A stretch of DNA of 64,000 nt, taken from NCBI GenBank assembly GCA_019321725.1, contig CM033109.1:23777993-23841992 (forward strand), in the 5' to 3' direction. This DNA comes from Paulownia fortunei (lineage: Eukaryota; Streptophyta; Magnoliopsida; Lamiales; Paulowniaceae). The notes under the pieces were generated by a model. It did not search any database, was not told the origin of the DNA, and was given only the letters and a program-made list of their open reading frames with translations. Positions 1 through 13,700 of the stretch are shown piece by piece. Position 1 is the first letter of the stretch, and every line of letters starts with the position of its first letter. The translations under genes were made by a program, and so were the position numbers.

Positions 1-2480
1 ATTAAAAAATTGTTGATTTTTTATCAGCAGCAGGAAAAAAGAAAAAAAAAGAAGAAAAATAGCTGTTGCAGTGGTCCAGACCCCATGATTAGGTCCAGAA
101 CATAATCTTGGAGCCATTATTGGCTTCCTTAGGAGACAATAAAGTCATAAAGTGTAATGACAGGGGAAATCTCCATTGAGATTGCTTGAAATCATGTCAA
201 AATCTCAGGACAAAATCAGTCCATCCATATGCCATAGGACAAGATATCAATATAAACCCCTCTGCATATTATTGATTCAATGAGGCCAAAATTTGAGGCC
301 ACTCAACTTCCAAGTGGATGCAGAATTCACCCAAGGCTAGCTTTTTGACAAGTAGGTGTCATCTACTCTCTCATGATATGGGACACCATCAATCATATGG
401 AAAGATATTTCTGCTTTCAAAGAAATTCAATTTCATGCAAAAGAATCAAACCCCTTCTAGTTTATTCCACTAATCTTGGAGACAAATGGCACACATCAAG
501 CTACACAGAGGAAAAAAAAGAAGTGATTCTTGGTCACACTTTTTACCACAAATGGTATCATTATAGGACAAAAGAGTTTTAAGAATCACTCATTCATAAA
601 TATCAAGACAGTGATGAGAGGAGATATATTATTAGCCACTTAATATGGCTATACATGAGATAATTTCATGCCAAAAGTTATGCATGAATATGACAGATGG
701 AACCTTCTCGAATAAAATTGAAAAAGGAAGAGTTTTTTTTTTTTGTGTCTAGGCTCATCAAGTTATAAATATGCTAAAGATTATCCATAATGATCGATCA
801 ATGTCATTTTCCAGGCAACTGTATTTGATGCAGTTACATTGATCAGGATGGGGTAAGACTTGACATTGATGGATATAAAAAAGGCAAAGCTAAACTGCCT
901 TTTAAGTTTTGCATTAAGCACATCCAAGAAGTCATTGACAAAACATAAAGACACATTACATTTGGGCTTTGGGTTCATTACAGTTCCAACTTTCCAACCT
1001 TAAAACCTCTCTTTGTGCTTGACAAAAGTATAATAACCCTCTAAAGTAATGACCTGGTCGATTATATGTATAAGGATTCTTATCTGCAGAAATTAAGCTA
1101 AATCAGCCACGCTACATGGACACCTTTTGTTTTCTGTAAATACTTTGGCTGCTTCTTGATCTATTCCCCCATACTTGTAGAGCTTATATTGAGAATCCAT
1201 AAAGAGTTCCTGAGAGAATGTCATGAGGGCATTTTGAGGGTTGATTCTCTTTTTTCTAGACTATAAATGATTATCTTTTATGGTGTACTCTCTTCAAATT
1301 GTATGTTTAAATAAAGTAATTCTTCATTGCCTGTGGACCTAGAGATGTTATTAGTCGAACTAAATAAATTGTGTCACTTACATTTATCCATTCGCTACTT
1401 ATCATATTTTATCATCTGAAATCATTGTCTCCTTTGATTTTGGCATAACCCTAATATGCATGTCCATCAATTAAACATAATAGAGTGGGACTTAATGAGT
1501 TGATGAGTGAAGGTAACTTGTTGGTTAGCATTTTGCATGTATGATCTCGTTAGTCATGGTTCGAAGGAGTTGGGGAACCTGAGTATCAATATTTTTTTAA
1601 AAAAATATATAATAAAAAATAAAAAAAATTAAAGTCGGTCTTTGTGATACAATGGACTGAGCAATGTATATGAAATAGTATGAAAGTAGGTTCTGAAAAT
1701 GCCATGCAGTACAGTTGGGAAACTTATCTAGCTATATATATGCCTGTGGTAGAACAAAGTAAAACTTATCGAGCTATGGCTTAGGCTGGAAAGTTATCCA
1801 GGGCTATTGTGATTAGTTCATTGAAGTTTTCCTTTTCTCCTGCCTAACAACATATTTATGTTGTTAAACTCATTAATCAGCTAAACTTTAGAATTGATTT
1901 TTTCATTCAATGAATTTCATCACGTTATAGGTGTTAGGATAATACTCAGCTAGTAAACGAGCAAACACTAAGGCTATATATGGTCCTCACAAAGAATCAG
2001 GGTTTAAACATGGACCCAATAATAATATGAGTCCAATAATATAAAAAAACCCAGTCCAATGGGTCAAAGTTCAGGAATATAAAAGGTCCTATCTATATGA
2101 ATATAATTTCAATTTAAACACCTAATTTTCTTTTCAATTTGAGGTATGTGAAATTCGTTATACACTTTACTGCTTTTAATTATATCTCTTGGTATTCTCT
2201 TGCTCAAAAGTCTGACTTGACTATCAAGGATTTTAAGATTTTTGTCGAGCACTCAAAGTCTAACTTGATAATCGGAGAATTTTTGTCGGATACATTTTTA
2301 ACAAGTTTTTCATATCGCAGACACAAATTTTTAGGAATGATAACATTTTTTGTTAATGATATTCAACATTTATAAAACAATTTTAACCACATGCAATGCC
2401 GTGCTTTTTCCTAGTCTATGATAAAAATGAAAATAGCTATGCAGATTCTCTACTAATTGTTCCAAGAAACAATTCCAGGA
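1..2480. other. AT-rich non-coding DNA, no gene recognised
   Basis: Only short open frames occur (60-80 codons), and none resembles a known family. The last few hundred bases lead into the P450 remnant, so some of this DNA may be eroded 5' sequence of that gene, but no P450 motif can be read before about 2488. Confidence 0.5.
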
Positions 2481-2487
2481 ACTCTGT

Positions 2488-3062
2488 GGAGGTGGAACAG
2501 AAACTACATCGACGACTCTAGCTAGGATGGGCGATGACGGAGCTAATAAGACACCCTAAAGTCATGAAGAAACAGCAAGATGAGGTGAGAGAGATCATGA
2601 ATGGAAAACAGGACATTGCCGATGATGATCTAGAAAAATAGCAATATCTGAAAGCCATTGTCAAGGAAACTCTTCATTACCACCCTCCATTCGCATTGTA
2701 TATTCGTGAATCCAGGGAAGATGTGAATGTAATGGGATATGATATTCCAGGCAGGACAATGGTCCTGCTAAACATATGGGCTATTGGTAGAGACTCTGCC
2801 TCCTGGAATGAGCCTGGAAAGTTTATGCCCCGACAGATTCTTGAAATCTTCCATAGACTTCAAGGGATTCAACTTCCAGCTGATCTCATTTGGGGCTTGG
2901 CGGAGAATCTGTCCTGGGATCGTTTATGCAGCCAAGACTATTGAGCATGCGTTGGCAAATCTCGTGCAGAAGTTCGATTGGGCATTGCCTAACGGGGAGA
3001 GAGAGGACTTGGATGTGACAGAACAGCCAGGTTTGACAGTGAAAGGAAAACTCCTCTTGTAG
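2488..3062 (+). pseudogene. Cytochrome P450 (CYP71-clan) 3' remnant
   Basis: This is the C-terminal part of an A-type plant P450, the heme-thiolate monooxygenases anchored in the ER membrane. Reading across frame breaks gives the I-helix GTETT motif (about 2491), the K-helix ETLHYHPP, the PERF-like region and the heme loop FGAWRRICPG, ending at a TAG at 3060-3062. The family heme signature is FxxGRxCxG, and here the glycine before RR is Trp. Damage includes a frame break near 2524, an in-frame TAG at about 2637-2639 before QYLKAIVKET, and one extra C in the CCCC run at 2828-2831. No N-terminal half is visible. It is almost certainly a dead fragment; the subfamily cannot be fixed. Confidence 0.85.
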
Positions 3063-4537
3063 CTGTTGCGACTAAGTGTTATTTTTAGTGTTATATTCGT
3101 CAATTAGCGCCATCTGTCAGTGAAATAAAAAGGCCAATGGAGTAAAAAATTTCTTCTGTTCTGCAGACGTTTCTGCTACAATTTTCTTGACAATAGTGTA
3201 CTCTTATTCTTCCTGTGGCAAAACAGCTCTTCTGACTGTGCATAGATTAATTGACAACACCAAGTCACAAAGTCTCACCCGATAATTTTATTATTTGATT
3301 CAGATAACTGATATATGATTAGCAAACCTGTGAAATTCGCAATGAAGTAATTACACATAAACCTCTTTGGCTTTCCGAATACAAATATGTTCGGTGGGTT
3401 TATTGTTAGAATTTGAATATCCACGTCCCTAAATTGATGGGCTTTTATAGTTTATATATTTGAATTAGATATCATCTCTTTTTGAATTGACTTTTAATTA
3501 TGAGTTCTATTAAATTCAGTTATTATGGCAGCAGAGCATCAAGATTTGAGAGCGATGATAGGTTTGGATCCTGACTCATTTATTATTTATCAGTGCATAT
3601 TTAATAGTCCATATATATAAATATGATGTGTATAAATGTGGATTGAGTACCTTCTCCTTTTGAGGGTGGGTATCAGAAGTATATACGTGGATGATTTTCT
3701 CCTCTTGAGAGCGGGTGTATTAAAAGTTGAATTTATACAATAACTCCAATTTAACGTGTATATATGTGGATTAAACACTTTTTTCTTTTGACAGCGGGTG
3801 TTTGAAACTATTATACTGTGTATACTATATATATATATATATATATATATGAATTGAGCAACCTCTTCTCTTAAACTAATTTTTAAGAATGAGTTGTACC
3901 AAACTCCTTCATTATTTATCAGTTCATACTTAGAATGACTGATTCCACCATCATCCCATTAAAACAAATAAATGAATAAAAAGAACAGCAATATCCAATT
4001 TACTTCTCACCACACTTAGCACCTTAACAAAATGTTTAGTCAATGAAAAGCTGCATTTAGTCACAATTTATCTAAGTTTTGTCATCCTTAAACCTCGATG
4101 GTGATTAAAGTATAGATGGCAAAATATAATTGAATTAATGGCACATTTTGAACTTTAGAATTAATTAAGTCAAAACTCCTCTTTTGGAGCAAGATTAGTT
4201 TAAAGAACTCGTTCTCAATCTGGTCAGTTGAAACAAACATTTATGCTCAATTCCTGTATCGTTTAATTCAAAAGGAATTAATTATTCCCATAAGTCAAAA
4301 ACTGGAGTCCTGATTGGGCACTAGAACAATTTGATTATATTAATGTTGTCGTTATTTACTGAGTTTAGACATATATATATATATACATATATAGGTAGGG
4401 TAGGTGCATGTTCATGAATATTCTGTTCTACATTTTCAAAATTACAGGGCTGCACGTTCTGATGGAGGATCAACACTTGAACACCCCTCCATCGTGCAAA
4501 CAATGCACATTTTCATCTTTATAGAGTAGAAACAGTG
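3063..4537. other. Intergenic DNA with decayed repeats
   Basis: Mostly AT-rich DNA after the P450 remnant (possible poly(A) signal AATAAA near 3123). It contains three diverged copies of a roughly 50-bp unit (3627-3808), a (TA)n run at about 3826-3850 and another at about 4370-4395. The end is the peroxidase promoter. Confidence 0.5.
3627..3808. repeat. Three diverged copies of a ~50-bp unit
   Basis: Copies at about 3627-3678, 3679-3726 and 3756-3808 share the pattern gtgtatatatgtggatt, then a C/T-rich stretch, then GAGxGxGGGTGT. A fourth partial copy may lie at about 3840-3875 after a (TA)n run. It looks like an old minisatellite or transposon-derived repeat. No function is implied. Confidence 0.55.
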
Positions 4538-4548
4538 TTTCACATTGG

Positions 4549-4556
4549 TATAAATA
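4549..4556 (+). promoter_or_regulatory. TATA box of the PER60-like gene
   Basis: TATAAATA lies 82 nt upstream of the peroxidase ATG, a normal distance for a plant TATA box plus a leader of about 50 nt. Confidence 0.65.
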
Positions 4557-4637
4557 GCCCAACAATTGATACTTAAACATCCAACCCCCTAAGAGAAATT
4601 TAATTTCTACATTGTAGAAACTTTTGAATTTCGGAAA

Positions 4638-6377
<1,740 letters not shown>

Positions 6378-6785
6378 AGATGATTTAGTTTCACTTCACT
6401 TCTTGGTGTGAACTTCACACTCACCAAACAAGGAAAAAAGAAAAAGTGCAATTGTGTCCATTTTACATTCTTTGCATTTGTTTCCTATATATTCCATCAT
6501 TCCCACTTCTAATTTCATTATGCTGTTTCACTTTTATTTGTGTCAAGTTGTATGAGATTTTGTACTTTGATTGACTTGTTACCATTCAGTAATTTACAGA
6601 TATCTATTCGAATTTTGTTGGCTTAGTTTCATGTTACAGACATATATCAGGCTTTGCTTTATCTAGGAAACATTTTTGTATCTTGTTGCACTTTAAATTG
6701 AATCTTGTCACGGGCTGAACCATTATATACTAATAAGCTACAAACCACAATATAATTTAGTCAGAAGCGCGATAAAATTGAAGCT
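6378..6785. other. 3' region of peroxidase, no gene
   Basis: T-rich 3' untranslated and intergenic DNA between the peroxidase stop and the convergent minus-strand remnant. Nothing else is recognised. Confidence 0.5.
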
Positions 6786-7381
6786 TCAATTGGAAGCTTC
6801 AATCTTGGCCTTGAGCTTCTTGGACAATATCCAAGAAATGGCAAGGACAGCTAAAAGTCCTAGTATGAGGCTAATGCTGCTAGTTGGAGGATTGGTTTTG
6901 ATGATCAGCAAACATTTGAACTGCTGATATATAATGTCTAGATGCAGTTTCTTCCAATAAGGCAATTTGGGTGATATATCAGCCTGCTTTGCCTTGAGAT
7001 GATCCATATTCTTGTCCTTCACTTCTGCATATGGTATATTTCCTATTTTGTGCTCTTGTTCAACTAAAGCCCCGTTTGTTTTCATTTTCACAAGGAACAT
7101 TTTTATTTTTTTACTATCTGAAACTCCAGAAATGCATTTGTTTTATCCATTTTCATTATAAACACAATGTACTCTCATTTTTAAATCTAGTGAAAATACC
7201 CTGAAAATGCTGAAAACATGAAACTGAGTTTGAAAATGATACCAAATGGGCTCTAAGTTTCTGAAATCCTTAGGTGTTCCATTGACAGTAATTCTTTTCT
7301 TTCATTCCCTCTTACCAGTTCTTCAACCCCTGTCATATGTGTGTGGTTCCAAGCTCCAAGAAGAGACAATGTAAGGCTTTT
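6786..7381 (-). pseudogene. Unrecognised coding remnant with C-terminal membrane segment, split by MITE
   Basis: On the minus strand an open frame ends at 6786. Its tail has a hydrophobic stretch (ISLILGLLAVLAISWIL) followed by basic residues SKKLKAK, as in a tail-anchored or C-terminal transmembrane protein. The frame's apparent start at 7100 lies inside a MITE-like insertion (about 7067-7254). Beyond the insertion, reading on towards 7381, another open stretch appears (containing LLGAWNHTHMTGVEELV), preceded by a pyrimidine-rich stretch that could be an intron acceptor. My reading is a last exon of an unknown gene interrupted by the MITE. I do not recognise the family, and the two flanking open stretches could also be chance. 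Confidence 0.35.
7067..7254. mobile_element. MITE-like insertion (hAT type?)
   Basis: The ends form an imperfect inverted repeat. The left end reads AAGCCCCGTTTGTTTTCA and the right end, read from the other strand, AGAGCCCATTTGGTATCA; both run into TTTTC. The interior is AT-rich without coding capacity. GCCCNTTTGG-type termini are common in small plant DNA transposons. A clean target-site duplication is not visible (CTAAAG on the left, CTAAG on the right), so the exact borders are uncertain. Confidence 0.5.
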
Positions 7382-7890
7382 CAAATCAAGAATGAAAAAG
7401 AAAATCAAAAGACAATCTTAGTAAGAAACAAAATGAAAACAACTAAGTCTTGATTTCTTTGGCTTTTTAAACTAGATCAGTTGAAGGTGAGGATGACCTG
7501 AAATTCTTGATTTCAACTATAATTCAATTTCATAGACACTTTCATACTGTAGATGGCTTTGGCGCTATATAAGCTGCTACAAGATCAATTCCTGGCTATA
7601 TTCATTCTTATGAATGGACGTGGATAAAATATCAGTCAAAAATTACTGATTTCATAGTTTGAACCATAAGTTGTAGTATTGTGCATGATAGGACAAAACC
7701 TGACAGTTGTTTTCTGGGAGGTGAAAGGGGACAACAATTGAAAAAGAAACAAAACCAAGAATAACTGAACAAGCATATGCCTATTTTCTTGACAAACATC
7801 ACCGGGCCAAGGTGATTTCACTTTGTAGTCTCAAAACTGAGGTTGTCATATACTCAACTGGCCGACGGAGTGCACAAGCCCTTAGTCACT
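7255..7890. other. Upstream DNA of the germin-like gene
   Basis: The first about 130 bases may belong to the minus-strand coding remnant. The rest has no recognisable gene and probably holds the germin-like promoter. Confidence 0.4.
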
Positions 7891-7898
7891 ATATATAA
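7891..7898 (+). promoter_or_regulatory. TATA box of the germin-like gene
   Basis: ATATATAA sits about 60 nt before the ATG at 7958, directly upstream of a short A-rich leader. Confidence 0.6.
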
Positions 7899-7957
7899 AT
7901 CCAAGGTTTCTTCAATTAAGACCATCAAATTTCAAGCAAAAAATAAGGCATAATCCA

Positions 7958-8572
7958 ATGGCTTTCACCAAGAAATCACTCTTCCTGCTAGTAGCTTTAC
8001 TTGCTGTAGTCCAAATATCCATGGCTGGAGATCCTGATATTCTCACAGACTTTATCCTGCCACCAAACTCACCACCGGTTGATGGAAACTTCTTCACATT
8101 CACCGGCATGCGGTCCCTCATCTCGGCCCCGATCCCTCCAACTTTCAAGGTAGTGAAAGCAACCATGGAACAGTTCCCTGCCTTAAATGGACAGAGTGTT
8201 TCCTATGCTGTCCTGATATACCCTGCCAGCTCAGTCAACCCGGTTCACACCCATCCGCGATCGGCCGAGCTCTTGTTCCTGGTTCAGGGCTCACTGCAAG
8301 TAGGATTTGTGGACTCGACAAACAAGCTGTTCACTCAGACACTCCAACAAGGAGACATCTTTGTGTTCCCCAAAGGGCTGGTGCACTTCCAGTACAATGC
8401 TGATGCCAAGAATCCTGCTTTGGCTATTTCTGCCTTTGGGAGTGCTAGTGCTGGAACTGTTTCATTGCCAAACACTCTCTTTAATTCCACCATTGATGAC
8501 ACTGTTTTGGCTCTGTCTTTCAAGACTGATGTTGCCACCATTCAGAAGCTCAAAGCTGGACTAAAGGGATAG
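7958..8572 (+). CDS. Germin-like protein, subfamily 9 type (GLP9-3-like)
   Basis: Secreted apoplastic cupin, 204 residues, intronless. A signal peptide (about 1-23, ending SMAG) is followed by DPDILTDFI, typical of the 9-3-type germin-like proteins. The metal site is complete: His97, His99 and Glu104 in HTHPRSAELLF, and His143 in FPKGLVHFQ. The protein contains no cysteine, so it lacks the N-terminal disulfide of true germins; this is a feature of its subgroup rather than damage. One possible N-glycosylation site is N-S-T in the C-terminal third. Family members may have superoxide dismutase or other activities, and function cannot be read from sequence. The ATG chosen is the first after the TATA box and gives a proper signal peptide. 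Confidence 0.9.
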   Translation: MAFTKKSLFLLVALLAVVQISMAGDPDILTDFILPPNSPPVDGNFFTFTGMRSLISAPIPPTFKVVKATMEQFPALNGQSVSYAVLIYPASSVNPVHTHPRSAELLFLVQGSLQVGFVDSTNKLFTQTLQQGDIFVFPKGLVHFQYNADAKNPALAISAFGSASAGTVSLPNTLFNSTIDDTVLALSFKTDVATIQKLKAGLKG

Positions 8573-9950
8573 AATTAGATACATAAAAAAAATAAAAAAA
8601 AAATGAGTGTTTTCATTGTTTTGCCTGTGTTTGGCCAAATATTCTGCAAGAAATAATTATCCTTCTTTTGGAGGAAGCATTTGATCAATAATAACATTCA
8701 TTAGTTTGACTCAATTTTGTGGCCCAAACTTGAGCTTCATTATCAAGTGTTAAACTCAAACTTGGCTTAAAATTCATCTTGTGCAACTTGTTGGAACTTG
8801 GTACTTTAGGTTGATGGAATGCAATGTGTTAACTCTTTATGTTTTTTTTTTTTTTTTTTTGAGTGAATAGTTTAATAGACAAGAAGAACAACTAATTAAC
8901 AATCACCAATAAACAATTAGCTACCAATTACTTTGAAAGTGGGAGATGTACACACTTTTGATGGAATTTATTCCAAAATTTTATAATTTTGAACTTCAAC
9001 CTAACTGATCTGGCTTAAGATCTCGATCTATGTGTTTTAAACGCAGTCGAAAGTCACACTTGACCCTATGGAGCAGTTCAGATTTAACTCCTTGTTATCT
9101 AGAGTCAAAAGAAACCATCAGTGATGTACCTCCAAGTATAACCTTCAAATGTTAAAGTTAAATCTTGTAAATTAATAATGTATTAAATATTTATTCTTAA
9201 TAAAATGATTGAGGATTATTTATAGAATTTAGTTAATATACATGTCAATACAATAATAAAGTATAATGCATACGTTATATGATTGATGATATTGATGCGT
9301 CCTATATAAGAATTTTTTTCTATTTTTATGGATAATTATATATTTTTACTAATGATATTTATTATTCATATCATTACCATTTAAACTTAATTCACGTGTT
9401 TACTTTTTTATAGTTACAATTCAAGTTGAGTTCACAGAATCAAATCTTCCTTGCAACTTTGATGATTACAATGTAATTTTTATAAACTTTAACAACCAAA
9501 TCTTGGAAACACCGTCAATACATCTATAACTTCACAAGATGAATGGTCATGATTTCTCCGTGCAAACAAAAATCTTCAACATAATATTACTAACTCTTTA
9601 TTACCTTCTTTAAAAAGTCAAGATGTCAATCTAATTTAGATAATTAAATATTTTTAAGGAAAAAATTTAAACACTGACCAAATCCCACGAGTTGTCAAGT
9701 TGGAAATTGTCACACGGATCACAGCTGGCCCGAATGGCCGACCCTCTCGCTCTTTTATAATAATAAAAAAAAAGGAAAATAAAATTTATCCCCATTCTTT
9801 CCTCTGCGGTACAGAATATTTGCAATCGGTACAGTCTTGTACACATAAGCAAAATCATCCCTTTCTTTGACTTTACGAATCCAATAGATATCCTCCGTAC
9901 AATAGTTTAAGCAAGTTCACCGTAAGCACCGCCACACAAGATTCCTCCCA
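8573..9950. other. Intergenic DNA
   Basis: AT-rich DNA with poly(A) and poly(T) tracts (about 8587-8602, 8844-8861). No gene is seen. The last about 250 bases become more GC-rich and probably carry the promoter of the S40 gene (TTTATAAT near 9754). Confidence 0.45.
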
Positions 9951-10041
9951 TTTGGGAGCATCCGTATACATCTTTGCCCCCGCATCTTACCCGCCGCCCC
10001 CACTCGCACTCGCACACACGCACAATCACACAACCGCTCCA

Positions 10042-10746
10042 ATGGAACAACTTGGCGGCGGCGCCACCCGCTTCCGCCACCAGCACCACCAGCGTAGCCC
10101 TCCGTCCGCCGATAGATTCTTGGGGATATTACAGCCCCCATCCTCCTCCCCCACACCCCCGCTTGAGCTCTCCGAACACGATATTTTCAGCACTTCTTCG
10201 GGGAGTTCCTCCCCCTCCCCGACCCACCCGTATTTCAATCCCAACCCCAGCCCCGCGCGGAACATCAACCGCAATCACTACGGCATCTTAGCTGCTCTGA
10301 ACGGCAACCTCAAGACCCGATCTGGGTCCGGATCCGACACCCGACCCGTATTCAACCACAAGGCCTCCGCCTCGGCGTCCCTCTCCTCCTCCTCGTCAAC
10401 CTCTCCCGCTACGTCAACCTCGTCTAGGATAATGATTCCGAGGCCGCCACCGCCTCAGACGGATAGGCTGCGGTTTCATCATCAATCGGCGCCGGTGAAC
10501 GTTCCGGTGATGCCGGCGGCATTGCAGAGGAGGGCGAGGGAGTTGGACGACGTAGTCTCTGACGGAGAGGAGGAGGAGGAGGAGGACAAGAATGGGGTGA
10601 TATTGCCGCCGCACGAGGTAGTTGCAGCTAGGCATTCGCCGATGTTGGCATGCTCCGTACTGGAGGGGGTTGGTCGGACGTTGAAAGGAAGGGATCTCAG
10701 GCAGGTGCGCAACGCTATTTGGCGAAAGACTGGTTTTATTGATTGA
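10042..10746 (+). CDS. Senescence regulator S40 family protein (DUF584)
   Basis: Single-exon gene for a 234-residue protein of the plant S40 family, small nuclear proteins linked to leaf senescence and stress. The family landmarks appear in order: an early RFLGIL motif, ELSEHDIF, a Ser/Pro-rich low-complexity middle, YGILAAL, PVNVPVMP, an acidic run of Glu (about residues 178-183), and the signature end SVLEGVGRTLKGRDLRQVRN ending in WRKTGF. The frame is open further upstream to 9952, but that stretch is CA-rich and looks like leader; the ATG at 10042 begins the family-like MEQLGGG. The coding region is strikingly GC-rich compared with its flanks. No lesion was found. Confidence 0.9.
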   Translation: MEQLGGGATRFRHQHHQRSPPSADRFLGILQPPSSSPTPPLELSEHDIFSTSSGSSSPSPTHPYFNPNPSPARNINRNHYGILAALNGNLKTRSGSGSDTRPVFNHKASASASLSSSSSTSPATSTSSRIMIPRPPPPQTDRLRFHHQSAPVNVPVMPAALQRRARELDDVVSDGEEEEEEDKNGVILPPHEVVAARHSPMLACSVLEGVGRTLKGRDLRQVRNAIWRKTGFID

Positions 10747-13700
10747 TTGGTTCGTCTGTTTACATCTTAGCAATATGCTGGCGAGTCTGTTGGCCTTGGT
10801 TTAGACTCGATAATTTGTTTATACTGTATATATGTAGGACTAAATTGTACATAACGTCCATTGAACTGATAGCTAATTCGTCATTTATTTGCTTATCGTT
10901 TCGATTTATATATCCTTTGTATGTTGTGGGGTCTTCTGTTGTTTAGTGGGTTGATGTCTTTGCTGTTGATGGTAAATAGTTATCATACTCAACCTGGGAA
11001 GAATCCTACCTTATTCACTGAACGATTAGATGCTTTCAAATTTATTTATTTTTATTTCTTTTTTTGGCAACAGATAGTTGCATTGGACGAAATTATAGTC
11101 AGCCACATATTCACATCTGAGCTTTTGCACATTTTGCTCAACAATAAGTTAATTCATATGAAATTTATTTCCATGTGTTTCAATTGGTATGAAATGACAT
11201 ATGGAACTTGCTAATTGGTTATGGGTGCAATATCCATTGAAATTGTGGATGGTAAGGGGGAAAAGAGAAAGTAGAAAAGATAATTTGCAACACACCTAAT
11301 TCAGGCGTAGGAAGAAAGCTGAAAAACAAATAGTGATTTTTGTTTTTTCTTTACTGGCAAGAAAACAAATATTTATAATTTTTATTGTTGGAATTTAATT
11401 CTTCACCTTTTTTTGTCAGAGATCCAATTTTTTGTTTCTTTTATGTTGTTGACATAATGTTAAAACTCGATGGTAGAATTTTAAGATGGAAAAACCATAT
11501 AGGTGATAATTTCTCTCGCATCATCAGCTTTTGTTGTACAATTCTTGAAAACTTGTGAAATTGGACATATAACTTCCGAATTCTATAATTCTCAAGATTT
11601 TTTAAGTTAGTGTTATTTCTCATCAATTGAGTGGGACTTCCTTGACTTTGAATTCTGTTTCAAATGAAATTGAGGAGTGTCACAGAGTAAATCTTGAAAT
11701 AAATTGGAACTTCTTGTTTTGGGGTGCAGTGGGGGAGGCTGTGTTGATGAAGAACTCTACCATGCAACTAATTTGCATAATCAAGCAGAGTCGTGTGGTA
11801 AACAGTAATGAATAATACAATAGATTTGTTGCGGTGGTTGGAGTTGCTGGAAGTTTCTTGAGTTTTGTGAAGGGATGGGAAATTTGTTCTGGTATCTTTG
11901 GGGAAAACTAACCTTTATACTGGAAGCAAAGGGCAAAACTTACTTCTTGTTCTTAATGATCATAGTTAAAAGAAGAAAACTGCCAAAGAGTTTATTTTTG
12001 CTACAAAGAATCAGAAATCAAATGAAGTATGTAGTGAAGCAACAGGCTACATGAAAGTTTGAACCTCAGGCCTTAGGTTATCTTGCATGCCTTACTTCAT
12101 GGTCTGTTGTCCAATTTCCTCAAGTCATAGATGCATTTTGAGTGCCTTGAAAGGTTCTCATTTCACTTTTTATGTGGAGGACTTCTTCATTCATAGTGAC
12201 CTAGAACTCATCTCAGGTTGTAATATTAATAGGCCTCAGTGTAGTAATGATCCTTGCCTCCATTTGGAGGCATGTCTCAGTTAAGTTTCACCACTTATGC
12301 TTCATGGTGTTTCTTGACATCGACTCCCTTCCTTGTCTCAGGTATGCCAATAAAGTACTTTGCTCGGCAATGTCATTTGCTTTGCCCATGTAAGCAAGGT
12401 TCTAAATTCCTGATTGATTGACTTCCCCAAGTTTCTGTTTGTTTCTTTTAATTAGGAGTGTGCATGAAAACAGGGTGTTAAGTTTTATTAAGGCATTAAT
12501 TTTCTGTTTGAAATTGAATGCTATCTTTGTTGGGTAAATATTTTGTTGTAGGCTTGGAGCTCTATTCTGAGTTAACCCTGATGACCTTTCCTGAATCCTG
12601 AATTATTTTTAGACATTGAAAATAGACACAGAAAGGAAAGAGGTATATGAAAATTGCATGGAATGTAAAAGCGTTCATTTAAGTGCACAAAACTATTGTG
12701 CCAATTCTTATCCAGCTAATGCTTGTCAAGGTCATCTGCATCGGTGAGTCAACAATGTGAGATTGTTGCAGTGGCTCTGTTGTTTTCTCTATATTCCCTC
12801 TTCTTTGTATTGGGTTGCTCCACTTTCCACGAATAGTTTGCTTATCCCAGTTATGATACTGGTAAAGCTAGCTCGTGACAAAGGACTACCTTCTTCTTAG
12901 GATAATCTCCTGGAACTCTCTGGAGTTGTAGCTTATCAATGTCTATAGTATTTCAGACATTTCTTTATATATTCTTAACTGAAAAAACTGCTGAACGTTA
13001 ATTTTTCATTCTTTGTCTTTGTTGATGTCAAGCTTAAGTTTGAATCTTGGTTTTATTCAATTAAGAAACTACCAAAATTTCCCTTACTCTCATTTGGTTG
13101 TTGGTTTGAGTTAAGAACAATGGATTATGTGTTCTATTGAAGAACCATGGGCTTCGAGTTGTATGCTCTTCTAGCTTGTGATTTTCTCTTTGAATTTTAA
13201 ATCTGAGTTTTAGTTTGAACTCTTTGTACAGTTGGAGGCCTAACCTTATATGATTCAGTTTTCTTGCGCGGCAGAATATATGCTTATTGAAAATGAATTT
13301 TGAATGAGAGAGATTTGTCAATGGTTCAAATTGGGAATTTTCTGGTAAAATAAGGGATATCTATAAGCCACTATCTCTCATACGAATTGACAGTTAAATT
13401 AGTCTCATTTGATTATTAGATGTAATTTTAGCATAAGTTTTTTCTGCTGTCATGTTCATATTCCTATAGGAGAAGTTGATTGTGCTTGAGATCACTTCTA
13501 TATGGGCTGGATTGATGGGGTTTCCAACATAATCTATTGTTTGCTTCAAAAAGGTCCGGCCCATGAAAATGTCTCGGCCCTGCATGTAATCCAGCCCCCA
13601 CATGGTGATCCATAATCCAAGAAAAAAAGGTCCAGTCCATATTATTTTGTGAATGGACCAAAACGCCCCTCACATATAAGTCATATTTGGGAACCTTAGT

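Noticed and set aside
10414..10773. 119-codon minus-strand frame over the S40 gene
   Set aside because: Shadow of a GC-rich coding region; no similarity, and it lies inside the clear S40 frame.
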